This document shows, one piece after another, positions 9,855-22,078 of a stretch of 64,000 nucleotides of DNA (positions are counted from its first letter, which is position 1; each line of letters opens with the position of its first letter). Location of the stretch: assembly GCA_002197995.1 (NCBI GenBank), contig NGZR01000003.1, positions 6,448,001-6,512,000 on the forward strand. The letters are read 5' to 3'. Both the position numbers and the translations under genes were made by a program. A model generated the notes under the pieces. It saw only the letters and a program-made list of their open reading frames with translations. It did no database searches and was not told the origin of the DNA. This stretch comes from Gaeumannomyces sp. JS-464 (lineage: Eukaryota; Ascomycota; Sordariomycetes; Magnaporthales; Magnaporthaceae).

Positions 9855-12513
9855 TCAGCCCCCAACTTTAGTTGAAGCCCGCCCATTGCCTATGCCGAAG
9901 AATCGCTTGCCGGCTTTACTTAATCCATGAAGCGAAATACTCAAGAGGGGTTTATGCGGAGACTGCGGCGTTTCCTTGGCGGCCCTCGCGCCGTCGACGC
10001 ACCATTCCTGCTCGGGGCCCAGCACGCGGCCGAAGATGCACCGCTCCGAACCCTCCAGATGCTCGCGGAAACCGTCGTAGCCCGGGCTCGGGCCGTCGCT
10101 CCCCGGCCGCTCCGTCTTGCTCACGAGCACGCGGAAGAGGATGTGCGAGACCAGGACGGTCGAGCCCCCGACGGACTCCTCGGCCACGATCTCGACCAGG
10201 AGCCCGATCTCTGAGGGGTTCTCCTTGGGCGACGGGCGCGAGACCATGACGGCGAGCGGGTTGTTCTTCTCGAGTATCGTGCCGGCGTACGGGTTCTTGG
10301 GCAGGTCGCCCGCGGCCTCGACCTTGTACCACTCGAGGAAGTCGCTGCCGACGGGGAACCTGAACGAGTCGCCCGTGTCGAGGATGCGGCGCCTCCCCGC
10401 CCCGTCGGCGTACAGCTTGTACCCGGGGCACCGCACGTGCAGCCCGCGGCCGTCCGCGTCGAGGGTCGCGTCTCGCGGGAGCGCGGCCATCGGGTCCGGG
10501 TGCTCGAGCTCGTCGGGCGACATGAACGTCTCCGGGGCCCAGCCGAACCCCCTGAGGTGCAGCTTCTCCCCCGGGAGGAAGATGACGCCGGCTGGGATGG
10601 AGCCGGCGTGGTCCTGGTTGATGACGGTCCAAAAGTCCTTCATGCGTTCCTCGAGCGACGGCGGCGCGGCCGCGAGGGCCGCGCCCCTTCCTGTGCCTTG
10701 TGCTCCTTCTCTCGCCTTCAGGGTCTGAAGGGCAACCCCTAGCAGCGTCGCAAGGGCCATCGTCTCGTGCTCCGGCTTCGTCGTCGTCCGCAGCCGCGCG
10801 GCCCGCCAGGACTGGGCGACCGGCACGCACCGGCCGTTCGGGGCGGCGGCGTCTTGCGAGCCGTACATGATGCTGTTCGACATCTCCCGGGCCAGGAGCG
10901 TGGGCAGGATGGCGGCGTTGTCACTGGCCGCCTTCTCCTCGAGCACCCTGAGCAGCTCTTTGTAGTCGCGCAGCTCTTCCGGGTTCCCCTTGAACGCGAC
11001 CTGGATCTCCCCGCTGTTGGAGGCCTCCTGCAGCGTCCACAGGCGCCTCGCCCAGCCGCTGCGACGATCATCATGGCCAGGCTGCACGAGTCGTTCTTGA
11101 TGGAGCCGGCCGTCATATTGACGAGCCCGCGGTCGAGCACGAGCGTGCAGCGGGCATTCTTGAAAACGCGGTTTATTTGCCGTATCGCCTTCTTCCTCTT
11201 TTCGTGCTCGTCGGCCGTCTTGGCGTTTACCGGAATGACAAGCGTGTCCATCCAGAAGGGGTAGTCCTCGCGCTGGGTCACCTTTTTGAGAAGCCTCTTG
11301 ATAAACTCCAGCTGACAGCCCCAAATGGCGTTCCCGTACTCGTTTCCATAGCCATCCGACCAGACGTGGGATATTGCCACATACCCCTTATTCCCGATCG
11401 CGCTGCTTGGAAAAGCCTCGACCCCGACTACGTCGCCGCTGCTGTCCATGAGCAGCTTGGCCAGAGGGAAGGTGTCTTCCCCGTACTCCGACAATATGCC
11501 TTTGACTTGCCTGATCGCGGTCCCAAACACCCCCTCCTTTCGCCACTCTCCCCTGTGAGGCTCGACGCATGTGTCGTGGTGAGCCGTGGGGTACTGGTTC
11601 GTGTCGGCATTCACATTTTGGCCGGCCGCGTTATGTCCCCGCAAGACACATGAACACACCGGCGGTGGTCGCAACGGCTGTGCTGCGACCGCTTCCAGTG
11701 CACCGGTCCGCATGGGGCGCTGTATGCCGACAAGAGCAGGGTAGCATGGGCCCCAAGCTGACGCTGTATGAGCCTGATGCTATTGGCGCACCAGCCATTG
11801 TCGCACATGCTCTTGAGGATGTAGCGCGGCTGGCCCCAGCCTGCGTGGTCGTCGAAGCTCCAGCCGGGAATCTCGATCTGGAGGTGCCGCATGATGTTGC
11901 CCGTGACCGCGGCAAGTGTCTCGCCGAGCACCATGAGCGAGAGCGCGACCGTGTCGCCCATGTAGTACTCCTTCCCCGGCTTTATCGAGTAAATGTCGGG
12001 GTTGCGATCGTCGACGGTGCTGTACGAGCAGTTCTTTCTCACCACCCTGCGGGCAACCTTGAGCACGAGGGCGATGCGGATCATGCGGAGGTGGGTGGCA
12101 GCCGGCCTGCTCTGGGCCTGCTCCCGCTCCCAGCTGGCCCAGTCGGCGAGCTTCTCGTTCAGCGTGGCCGTGGTGATCCTGGTCTCGTTGCGCTGGTCGA
12201 TGAAGTCTTCTGGTTTCAGGAGAGGAGTTTCCCCGTGGCGCACGATGGCGAAAGCGAGGCCGTAGAACAGCCAGACTTGCATGAATTTCTGCCACTTCTC
12301 GATTCGGCCGCCGTTGTCGTCGGGATTGGGATCCATTTTTCGGATGCTGTAGTTATCAAGGTTGAAGCACCACCCAACGGTCTCGGGGAAGCCGAAGAAG
12401 TGGGCGAACCTCGGCTTCTCTATATCGTATTTGGCGATATCCCCACCATCGGGCATATCCACAGGCACGCTGTGAAGCTCTCTGTACTCCTTTTGGAGGT
12501 GTTCTACTGCCAT
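9855..12513 (-). CDS. HET-domain (heterokaryon incompatibility) protein
   Basis: HET proteins trigger growth arrest or cell death when incompatible hyphae fuse. The gene starts at ATG 12513 and ends at 9855, about 880 residues. The N-terminal ~250 residues include MIRIALVLKVARR and GDTVALSLMVLGE, and a region ending near QLGAHATLLLSAY. The HET core lies at about 11420-10980: KGYVAISHVWSDGYGNEYG, then CQLEFIKRLLK, PFWMDTLVIPVN, ARCTLVLDRGLV and GWARRLWTLQEA. These are the usual blocks in order. The rest (to 9855) contains DFWTVINQDHAGSIPAGVIF and a domain of unknown role. Two frame changes, near 11640 and near 11055, are each fixed by 1 nt and have no canonical intron, so they may be sequence errors. 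It is divergent from the hydrolase/TPR gene across 1.4 kb. Confidence 0.8.
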
Positions 12514-13729
12514 TTTGCTTCGGGCTCACAAGCCAGGCTGAGAACGTACAATATGCTGTGAGACGTATTGGCCGGAGATGCCGTATGCGATGGCGACGCT
12601 GCCATGGGACAAGCCGCCATTTTCTACTACCTGCGGATGGCCGATCGAGAACTCACCTCAAGGGCAGGCTGCGGCTGTTCCCTGCCCGCAGCGGGCGTCT
12701 CTCTCGCCACTCCCTCATCATCTGGAAGGCTACTACTGCACGGAGACAGCCTGCCCTCTGCCCGGTTATCAGGTCGACCCCCCTACCCCTTCATTTCAAC
12801 ATGTATTCTCGTCAAGTGCAGCTCGGCGCTTGCGACACCGCCAAAAAGGAGCTGCTGCGCGTGGGATGTGGCGAATGAGCCCTCTAGTCTATTGGGTCGG
12901 CTCTATGCCCACTGCTGAGACCGCCTCGTAATGATTGCCTGTCATTGGCGAGCACAGGACATAATATGCAGCCACCTTCACAACTACACATCCCCACATG
13001 CATGTCCCATTCCCCAAAGCAACCTAACCTTGCATTCGCGCATTGATACCTCATGCTGCCTACTGCGCATATGATGGATGGCGGTGGCTGAGCCGCTGCC
13101 ACGAATGGGGTTCTAGCGGTTCCCGCGTGCCGCGCCGCCGGCCAGGCTGGCATCGCCCCCCTCTTTGGCTGATGTGATGTATCGGACGTGTTCTATACCT
13201 ACGCCACCCGCGCCGCCAACAAGGACTTGGGCAGGCTGTAACCATGTCGCCCGCCTCACACCGATACATCTGCCGCCGCCCGACCCTTTTGTGTTATCTT
13301 CTAGGCCCTTCAGACGCTACCTAACACTGCCCAGTTCCGTATTGCCCAATATCTATTGCCTATTACATGAGGCATACCATGCGTTGATGACTGGCTGCTT
13401 TCGTGCATGTATCTCGGGGACGCCTGGTGCCGCTGGAGGGTATAGTCCAGGTTATTGGGTGTACATGTCTTGTCGCTGCACCCATCGGCCGAGTGGCTTG
13501 CATGTCCTCGTGCAGGTAGGTCATCCTCTTGGTGGCCTTAGCGCGCTCCCGGGGGCGGTAATTACGAGCTCCTGACCAGGTAGAAAAAAGCATTTGACCA
13601 CTTACAAGGGCGTAGGACATCTGAGGCCCATTCTAATCGACCAGTCACCGACAGCTTCTTTGATGACCTTGCCTCTTTTCACTTCCCTGGCAGCCCTTAG
13701 CCCTTCTGACATCATTCCTCACGTCCTCC

Positions 13730-13791
<62 letters not shown>

Positions 13792-13921
13792 AAAAAAAAA
13801 GTTGAATCCCTACCACGGCTCTCTTCGCGCATAGCTTCAAGCTAACGGCCACAACTGTGCATTCCACTGAATCCATCGAGCAACGGGGCCTAGTTATTTC
13901 ATTTTTCCTGCTGGAATACAA
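12514..13921. other. Divergent intergenic region with C57 tract
   Basis: Separates the HET gene (minus) from the hydrolase/TPR gene (plus) and presumably holds both promoters. It contains the extreme C57 run at 13731-13787. No convincing gene. The open frames at 12558-12931 overlap one another in three frames and show no family features. Confidence 0.45.
13731..13787. repeat. C57 homopolymer
   Basis: An uninterrupted run of 57 C, followed by AATG and nine A. It lies 134 bp upstream of the hydrolase/TPR start codon. Such length is exceptional and may be biological (i-motif or G-quadruplex former) or inflated by assembly. Confidence 0.9.
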
Positions 13922-15430
13922 ATGTCAGCTGGTCTCCTAATGGCCAGCGAAACTATACTCCCAGCCGAAGGGGAGCACACACGAAGGCAGCGAACCGACA
14001 CACTGAGAACCACATCAACCATCGACTCCAGAGGCAGCGATCGACAAGAGGCGCTCGGGAGAGCAAGGATTCACATTGTAATCGTCTACGGACGCGAGAG
14101 ATCCAAGTCGCCGTTCGCCACTGGGTTGAAGGACTGGCGCGGCGAGACATCCAAGAATGAGTTTCTCGAGACAAACTCGGCCCTGATCGGCAAATATGTG
14201 TTCCGCAACAAAAAGCTTCTTGTCGGAGACTCAACTGTCGAGGACGAGGCAAAAGAGCTTGGCCGTCTGTTGGAAAATTGCCAGGCGCCGCCGCCAAGCA
14301 CTCGGAGAGGCTCGAGCGACGGGTCCGAGGCTAGTGCGCCACCCCAAGATGTCGACATGCCAACCTTCGTGCTCATCGGGCACGGGCTAGGATGCTGGGT
14401 CATCAAGCACCTGATCTGGGATCAGAAACAACCGGACGGTCGTCCAAAGGACACGGTCCATCATTTTCATTGATGATGGCCCTAATGTGCTGTCCCCAAC
14501 GATACTGGACTTGTACCTCGGCTACTTGCCAACAGTCCTCGACAACCCTCAGCAGACTGCTCTTGATGGTCTCGCCAGAAAATTGCTCGAGATAGACAGC
14601 CGGTTCTCGAAGCTGGATTCCAAGGTCCAGTCTCGAACGACAAAACTGATCGGACGACGACTCAACTGGGTAACGCGGAATATGAAGTGAATATGGATGC
14701 CTTATTATGTACATGTGTGGCTGAGGTTGGTAAAAGAGCTCGTAGAGGAAGTTGCGGTACTGACTTACAACTCATCTACAGGCAAAGCAGAGGAGACAGT
14801 ATGAAAGGATTTTGACGAGAGTGCGTGAACTGGCCAGTAATACCATCCGCAGGAGGCCATCCGAGAGGCGACCTGGCTGGGCAGTGCCGGATGAGCTCAC
14901 GCAGAAGGTCCTTGAATCTGTAACCTCGGATCAATCCGAATATCTTGATGGAGCGGTACAGGAACGGGGTGTTTCGGCTTCCCCAGGTTCGACGGAAACT
15001 CCCAGAATTGTGAGGCCATACGAGACTGTCAGCAGAATACAGGCACGATCCTCACCGCACCGGCGAGCAGAGAGCGTGCCCGCAACGGGCTCAGTGTTGC
15101 CACCATTGAGCGCCGATGCTCTCAGGCGATCATCCTCCGCGAGCTCGCCCCCGACCTCGGGCGAGGCCCCGGTTTATGTCAGGAGGGCTAGACTTCACTG
15201 GAATTTGGGCAACATTCAACGCGCGGAGGAATTCCTAAGCCAGGCAGAATACCACCTGAATCAGGATGGGTCAGATCACGACCCCAAGCAGGGACAGATC
15301 AGAGGCGAAATCCGGTACCTCAAGGCGTTGATACGCCTGTACCGCGGGGACTACAAGTCAAAGCAAAGGGACCTAGAAGAGCTTCGGAGGGTGGCAAAAA
15401 ACGAAAGGAAGGCATACGAAGCTACGCAAT
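13922..15430 (+). pseudogene. Alpha/beta-hydrolase-like + TPR protein, 5' part
   Basis: First half of a receptor-like gene interrupted by a retrotransposon. Start ATG 13922. After a polar lead, residues ~45-180 read as a divergent alpha/beta hydrolase: RIHIVIVYGRERSKSPFATG, then TFVLIGHGLGCWVIKHLIWD in place of the usual GHSLGG elbow, so the nucleophilic Ser is Gly. Next comes SIIFIDDGPNVLSPTILDLY. The frame changes by 1 nt near 14445-14460. A probable intron begins at GTGAAT 14687 and ends near 14781, but the two sides do not join in phase, so the exact junction or one base is wrong. The exon from 14782 encodes a Ser/Arg/Pro-rich linker and the first TPR helices (ARLHWNLGNIQRAEEFLSQA). It stops being host sequence at 15430, where the LTR begins. 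Translation would run 48 codons into the LTR and stop at 15573. Confidence 0.75.
15426..15430. repeat. Target-site duplication GCAAT (left copy)
   Basis: GCAAT directly abuts the TG of the 5' LTR. The identical pentamer abuts the CA end of the 3' LTR at 22394-22398. A 5-bp duplication is standard for Gypsy elements. Confidence 0.95.
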
Positions 15431-15745
15431 TGTCACACGGAAGCGACCAGGGATTCTTGGGAATAGCCTCACAAGGGCCACGGAGGCCCAAGCGCCTGCA
15501 AAAAGTAAGCGCTGGAGCAATGGAGCCAGTCGTTCAAATAAGGCTACCAATCGGGCCAACGGAAATGGCGTAAATGGACGGGCCACCTGCACGGGCCACC
15601 TAAATCTGGCTATTTAATCCCGGCGTCATTTCAAAATCCCTTTAGCAAATTCTAGCTCCAAAAAGCATCTTTTAAAACCATGAAAGATTATTAGCTTTTA
15701 TAATAGAGATTACCCTTTTTAAGCCTGCATTGCACCCTTATAACA
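15431..15745 (+). repeat. 5' LTR of the Gypsy element
   Basis: Begins TGTCACACGG and ends ATAACA (ancestrally GTGACA, as in the 3' LTR), 315 bp. It aligns end to end with 22079-22393 without gaps. About two dozen differences are visible and every one is a transition. The second half is the more strongly changed copy. A purine/pyrimidine-biased, promoter-like stretch precedes the internal region. Confidence 0.95.
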
Positions 15746-18099
15746 AATAATCTTTCACTTTATTTAGGACCGCTTAGTAGTACCTACTACCTTTCCTTTT
15801 AAGCTTTGGAAAGTACTATTTAGTTAAATCCTACCCCGCATTACCTTTTAATTGTTTAAACCGGCAAATTTTTATTAATCGCATTACTACGGAACACTTT
15901 ACAAGCTCGCAGCCGGCTAGTGCCAGGCCGATTGCGCCTAATCCCGTTATTACTAGCATTTCTCGGAAACCCGTACCAATCGCCCTTTTTACGGGATCCG
16001 ACGATAAGTTATCCGAAAAAAAGGACGAAAAACCTTCCTCGGCAAAAAAAAAGGATTTTACTATGCCAGCTTAAAGTAATTCATTACAAGCCCCAAAAGC
16101 TAGTACAAAAAACCCCCTTTTATTACCAACCGTAAATATCCCATAACAAATAACGCAAAAGCTTTCATTTTATACTTAACCTTTACCTTCGAGCGAGCTA
16201 TAAACCAAAAAGCCCTTTAATTTTTAAGGAAAGTGCCCGACCTTCCGGAATAAATGGTTAGCATTTAATAAAAATTCGTTAATACGCATTACGCTATTAT
16301 AGCCTTATCCAAAAGCGTCGAACGAGGAACATTTAACGCATAAGGGCAATTTAATAAGCTTAAAGCCTATTACGATAGTATTACCCACGGCTATTATACC
16401 CTCGTTTCCATGCATAAAAAAGGGCTACTAACCTTCGCGGAATAACAAAAAAAGTTTTATTAACGGATTTCCGCGGAAAACTATTTATTTGCTTAGCAAA
16501 TATGGGGAAACGTCGCAATTTTAGCGAAATAACAGGAAATACGCACCTAAGCTTTAATCCATTTCCGAAATGCTACCCGAGCAAACCAAAACCGCCTTTA
16601 AAAACTGCAAAAACGGTTTACCTTTTTTAAAAAAAGCGTCGAAAAATAAGCAAAACAAAAAAAGGCTTAAATCCGAATTTTTATAACCAAAAAGCATATT
16701 TCCTTAAACGATTTTACGGCTGCGGAAAAAAGGTACTTTTTAAAACACGGCAGCTCGTTAAAAACACGTTAAAAAAAGCGAAACGCTTAAAAAAAAAGGG
16801 ATTCGCCTACGCTTTTCCACCGTAATATCGGCGTTATAACGAAATTCCATACCTTTATGTTTTACTAAAAGTCGCTAGCTAATAACCCCGCCAGCGCCCC
16901 GGTCCTTTTTATCGAAACAAAACTTGCGAAATAATCGGATATAAAACAATCCGCGTTTTTACGATAAAGGATCTTAATAAAAACCTTTTATTTTTTGCTA
17001 ACTTATAACGATAGCAAATTAAAGCCATTACCGCCGCCGCCCACTAACAATACCGTGCAGCTACTACCGGGCCACGCCATTTAGGCAGCTTAAAAAGGGT
17101 ATTAAAAGCTCCTTTTTAAAAACCACCGAATAAACCCCTTAACTACGTCGCTATTTTAAAAAACCCGTCGAACTTTTCCGAATCGTCCTTAAACGAAAAC
17201 GATAATAACGGAAATAACCGTAAAAACCCCCGGAAAATGTCCCGACAACCTCGAAACTCGGGACTTCGGGATATTATCCGAAAATTCCGGCGCGGCTTCG
17301 ACCAATCCACGGTTTTTACCGCTATCGTTAATCCAGTCCAGCTTAACAAGCCTAAAAAATACGCAGGAAAAAATTTAGCGGCATTTAAACCTTAATAACT
17401 CCGCGTTATAACTTACATAAAAATTTACGTAGCTAATTTCTTAAATAATATTATTAAAATTAATTGGGTCGGGTTTTTCCTTACCGAAAACGCTTAAATT
17501 TGGCATTACTAACGTTTGCGGTTTATACGAAAAGTCGGATTAAAGGATAACTGGAACGCCTATTCGTCCGCGCTTTAAAAACGCTTTAAAAACGCCACCA
17601 GCATTACCATAACGCCCGAAAAATGCGAAAATTTAAATATAAAAGTAATACCGTATAAATACATTACCGAGCTTTTAATTTTAACAAAGCAGTATAATAA
17701 TCCGGCGTTACTTTCCGGAAATACATTTTTAGCACTTTATTTAAAAAAATTACTCGTTTTATATATTTATAACAAAAAGGCTTTTTTAATACGAACGAGG
17801 AATTCCTAGCTGCTATTTAGCAAACAGGAAAAATCCATAAAGTTATGCTTTAAAACCCGGGGTTAAAATCGCAGCCGGGAAAAAAAAGGCCCGCTTTAAC
17901 ATAAAAGCGTTTAAACGCGGGCCGTCCCCGCGATAACAGCTTTAAAAAGGCTAATAACCCAAACCAATTTTTAAAGCCGGCGGCAGTTAAAAAAGCCGCT
18001 ATAAACGATAAAAAGAACTATATTTGGCCTTTTATTAAGCAAGCTTTAAAAAGTATTAACCAAAAGGACGTGGATTAAAAAAAGCAAGCAAAAGCGGTA

Positions 18100-18144
18100 T
18101 GCTAAAAATGTGGATGGGAAAACCACCATACTTTAAAATGCTTC
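18100..18144 (+). other. Gag zinc knuckle remnant
   Basis: Reads C, a stop (TAA, probably from CAA), K-C-G-W-E-N-H-H-T-L-K-C, matching the CX2CX4HX4C nucleocapsid knuckle of retroelement Gag. Confidence 0.8.
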
Positions 18145-19259
18145 GTAAAAAAAAACGTTACCGGCAAAAATCTCCCTCCGCTTTCGACCAAAGTGGCTAG
18201 TAATAAAAAGGTTGCTTTTAACGAACCCGCGGGTTACGAACTTAAAAAAACTAAAGTCGCGATTACAACCCGGCCACGATAAGCATCCCCCGTTACGAAC
18301 CGATATTTTAAAAAACTTTCGAAATCGAATTCCGATTGCTAACAATTTAAAATCGCTTTAATTAAAACCGGGGCAAAAATGGAAAAAAAAAAGCTTATCG
18401 TCGATATATACATCCGATTAAAAAGTTACCCCGAAATTCCTATTAAAGTTCTTTTCGATTTAAAAAGCGATATTACCGTTATTTCGAATTAAATTACGGC
18501 TTATTATTTAAACACGTTATTAACCGGCCTATTTTTTAAGCTATAAAAGCTTTTTACAGGGGTTTAACAAAAATAAAAAGGAAATAATTCCTTTTTAATG
18601 TTATATTACGACATTAAAACCACCGAACGATAAAAACATTCGAAATTAGCCTTTTCGATTCCGATTTTAACGTTTTTATGCTTTACAAATGGACTAAAAA
18701 ACATAAATTTTTAGGATTTTTTAAAGGACTAAAATACGTCCGATTCGAATTAAAAAGATATCGAAAATGCAATCGGCTAAAAACCCGAAAGCCCAAAGCA
18801 CCGCTGCCCGAAAACATCCTAACCACCGAACTAATAACCATCGCTTTTATTAAGCAACGCACCACAATTTCCCGAAATTTTAAGCTTTTTAGCGAACTTA
18901 AAAACAAATTACAAAACTTTAAACCCCCCGGCGAATTTAACATAGTATTTAAAAAGTTTAAGAAATTCCTTCCTATTATAACAGCCGAAGCTGCTATGCG
19001 CTTACCGGATTACCAACCTTAAAACTATAAAATTAACTTTAAAAAAGGAACCAAACCTATATAAAAACCTTTGTATTAAATAAGTGCCCGAAAATTGGAA
19101 GTTTTTAAACCTTAACTTTAAAAAAAACCTAAAAGCAAAACGAATGCGTAAGTTAACCTCCGCCGTCGGCTTTCCCTTGCTGTTCGCCGAAAAAAAAAAA
19201 CCTTTTAAACCTTTTACGACCCGTTATTAACTATAAAAATTTTAATTCCAAAATAATAC

Positions 19260-20235
19260 CAATCCGCTATCCTATCCTTTTAATTACCGAGCTTTAGGAT
19301 AAGCTGCGAAACGCGAAATGGTTAACAAAAATCAATTTAAAAACCGGCTTTAATTTAATCCGCATAAAAAAAAGATATAAATAACTTACGGCATTTCGCT
19401 GCAAATACGGACTTTTCGAATTTACCGTTATACCGATAAAACTTATTAATGCCCTAACCACTTTTTAAAGCTTTATAAACCACATTTTTATAAACCTAAT
19501 TAACGCAAGCCTATTAATGTATTTTAATAACCTTTTAATTTACGCGAAAACGGAAAAACAGCACGACGAACTAATTAAGAAAGTTTTATAACGATTTACG
19601 AACTACCACCTCGCTATAACTCCCCGAAAATGCGTTTAGTTAACCCAAAAAGTCGAATTCCTGGAACATATTATCGGCCCATAAAGCATTTCCATATCCA
19701 ACGATAAAATCCAAACTATCCTCGATTAAAAAGCTTTAAAAATATTAAAAAATTGCCAATCGTTCGTCGGCTTCGCCAACTTTTACAAAAGGTTTATTAA
19801 AAACTTTTTATTTATTATTCGACCATTAATTATAGCTAACTCCCTTTTTAAAACATAATGGTTATAAATTAAAAACATATAGCAAGCTTTCGAATTGCTT
19901 AAAAAGGCATTTATAATACCGCCGATTTTTCGACATTTCGATTTAAAGCTTTTTGCATAAATAAAAACCAACTTTTTAAATTTTGCCTATAGCGCAATAC
20001 TTTTTTAGCGAAATCCCGTTACTAATAAACTTTACCCCGTCGTTTTTCATTTTCGTAAAATAACCTCGGCCGAAATTAACTACGAAATTTATAATAAAAA
20101 GCTTTTAGCAATTATCGATAGTTTTAGCCGGTGGCGTTATTACTTTAAAAAAGCCAAACACCGGATAAAAGTTTATATAAACTACCGGAATTTAAAATAC
20201 TTTTTTACCGCTAAAGTTTTAAATAAGCGGTAAGT
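19260..20235 (+). other. Reverse transcriptase / RNase H remnant
   Basis: Readable blocks include FRCKYGLFEFTVIPIKLINA, then LLMYFNNLLIYAKTEKQHDE, VEFLEHIIGP, SFVGFANFYKRFIKNF and the RNase H block EINYEIYNKKLLAIIDSF. The active-site pair normally Asp-Asp (YLDD) is AAT AAC, Asn-Asn, at 19526-19531. Both are single G-to-A changes. Confidence 0.85.
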
Positions 20236-20889
20236 AAAATAAGCTTAATAATTGTTAAATTACAACTTTATAATCCATTATAAGCCGGGCAAGCAAAATA
20301 ATAAAACCGACGTGCTATTAAAACTAGCCCAATACAAACTTAAAAAAAAAGGGAGTAAAAATTAACCGATTGCGACGATTTTGCAAAAAAAACACTTTCC
20401 CGAAACCAAAACAGCGGTTTTAACGACGGAAAATACGACGGAAAAAGGTTAAAAACCATCGTTAATGCTTTTCGCATCCGCCAAATTTTGTAATATCCCT
20501 TTAATAAAATGGACCACAAAGTTTACCAACAAAATCCGCAAAGCCGGCAAATCGAATCCCAAATATTAAAACCATTTGCAAAAACCGGGAAAGGATAAAA
20601 AGGTAAAAAATAAACTTTTTTACCGCAAAAACAAACTATAAATGCTAAAAGCCTTATAAAAAAAGGTTTTTAAATCCGAGCACGATATAAAAGTTGCCGG
20701 ACATATAAAAATAAACAAAACTTTTAAGCTAATTACGCGCCACTTTTAATAGCCAAATATCGAAAAAAGCGTTTAAAAATACGTAAAAAGTTGCTTAAAA
20801 TGCCAAAAAAATAAAGCTTTTAAACATGCACCATTTGGACCTTTTTAACCTATAAAGCTGCATTATTAACCTTAAAAAATTGTAATTAT

Positions 20890-21360
20890 AAATTTTATTA
20901 CGGATTTCTTTTTAAACGACAATTATAATTTAATTTAGGTAATAGTAAACCCATTTACTAAAATAGCACATTTCGTACCCCTTAAAATAAAAGGTAAAAA
21001 AGCGGATAATTTTATCCGTATATTTGCTAAAAAATACTAACGATTGCACGGTATATTATTAAACATTATTTTTAACAAAAATTTTAAGTTTACAAACCAT
21101 TTATAAAAAAATTTCCTCCGTTTAATCGGGATTAAACCCAAAATAAGCACGGCTTTTTACTTTTAAACGAACGGACAAATTAAAAAACTTAACCAAAATT
21201 TAAAAGCTTACCTCCGTTCGTTCGTTAATTACGAAATAACCAACTGGGTTAATCTTTTTCCTATAGCGGAATTTGCTTATAATAATACTTCTTTTGCAAG
21301 TACCACCGTTACTCCCTTTTTCGCTAATTACGAGTATTATCCAGCTTTTAACAACCCCCT
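20890..21360 (+). other. Integrase core remnant
   Basis: Shows FTKIAHFVPLK, KKADNFIRIFAKKY, FLRLIGIKPKISTAF and the block NYEITNWVNLFPIAEFAYNN, the standard order in a Ty3/Gypsy integrase core. Catalytic acidic residues are partly replaced by Asn or lost at stops. Confidence 0.85.
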
Positions 21361-21754
21361 TTTTCCGGGACGAACAAAAAAACCCAAACAGCAAACTATA
21401 CAGCCATTGGATAACCTAAGTACACTAAAAAGCCAAAAGCTGCTTTAAAAAAGCACAAAAACGAATAAAGCATTAGGCAAATAAAAGCGAGGCCTTTTGC
21501 CGGTTTTAACCGAAAAACAGCTCGTTATACTTAACGCTCGCCATGTTAAAACTCGCCGCCCCGTTAAAAAAACTTAATTCCAAAATGCTCGGCCCTTTTC
21601 GAATTTCGAAGGTAATTTCCCTTTCCGCAATCCGTTTAACCTTGCCAAAAGCCTGGAAAATCCACGACGTTTTCCACGTATCACTTATAAAACCTTACCG
21701 CGCTAGCATTTAAGCATAACCTAACCTTAACCAGGTTTTGCGAAAAGCTCCCCC

Positions 21755-21925
21755 GATAAAGGGAAAATACACCGTCGAAAAGGTAAAAAACTCCATAATT
21801 AGCCCTTAAGGAAAGGTGTTATACCGCGTAAAGTGGGAAGGATACCCGAAAGAGCGGGACAAAACTTGGAAGCTTTGGAAGCACTTTAATAGCGAAAAAG
21901 CCAAGGCCAAAATCGTAGCTTTTCA
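21755..21925 (+). other. Chromodomain remnant
   Basis: GKYTVEKV is followed by VLYRVKWEGYPKERDKTWK and LWKHFNSEKAKAK. This is a chromodomain fused to the integrase C-terminus, known to direct integration to marked chromatin in chromoviruses. Confidence 0.8.
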
Positions 21926-22078
21926 TTAACAACACCCCGACAAACCCAAGGACGAATACGTGCCTTTTGCTACGTTAGCCTCCACCAAAAAAAGGGCCAA
22001 CCAGGAACCCTCAGCACGCAAAAGGTTACGGTGGACCTAGGAGGGTCTCGGGACGCGCCTTTGGGAAGGGGAGGATTG

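Noticed and set aside
11569..12561. 330-codon plus frame
   Set aside because: Antisense of the HET gene's N-terminal part, without recognisable motifs.
13594..13845. Open frame with a polyproline run
   Set aside because: Produced only by the C57 homopolymer. The opposite polyglycine frame is equally artificial.
15920..21394. Short open frames inside the retrotransposon as genes
   Set aside because: They are gaps between RIP-generated stops. The readable domains run across many stops in one original frame order.
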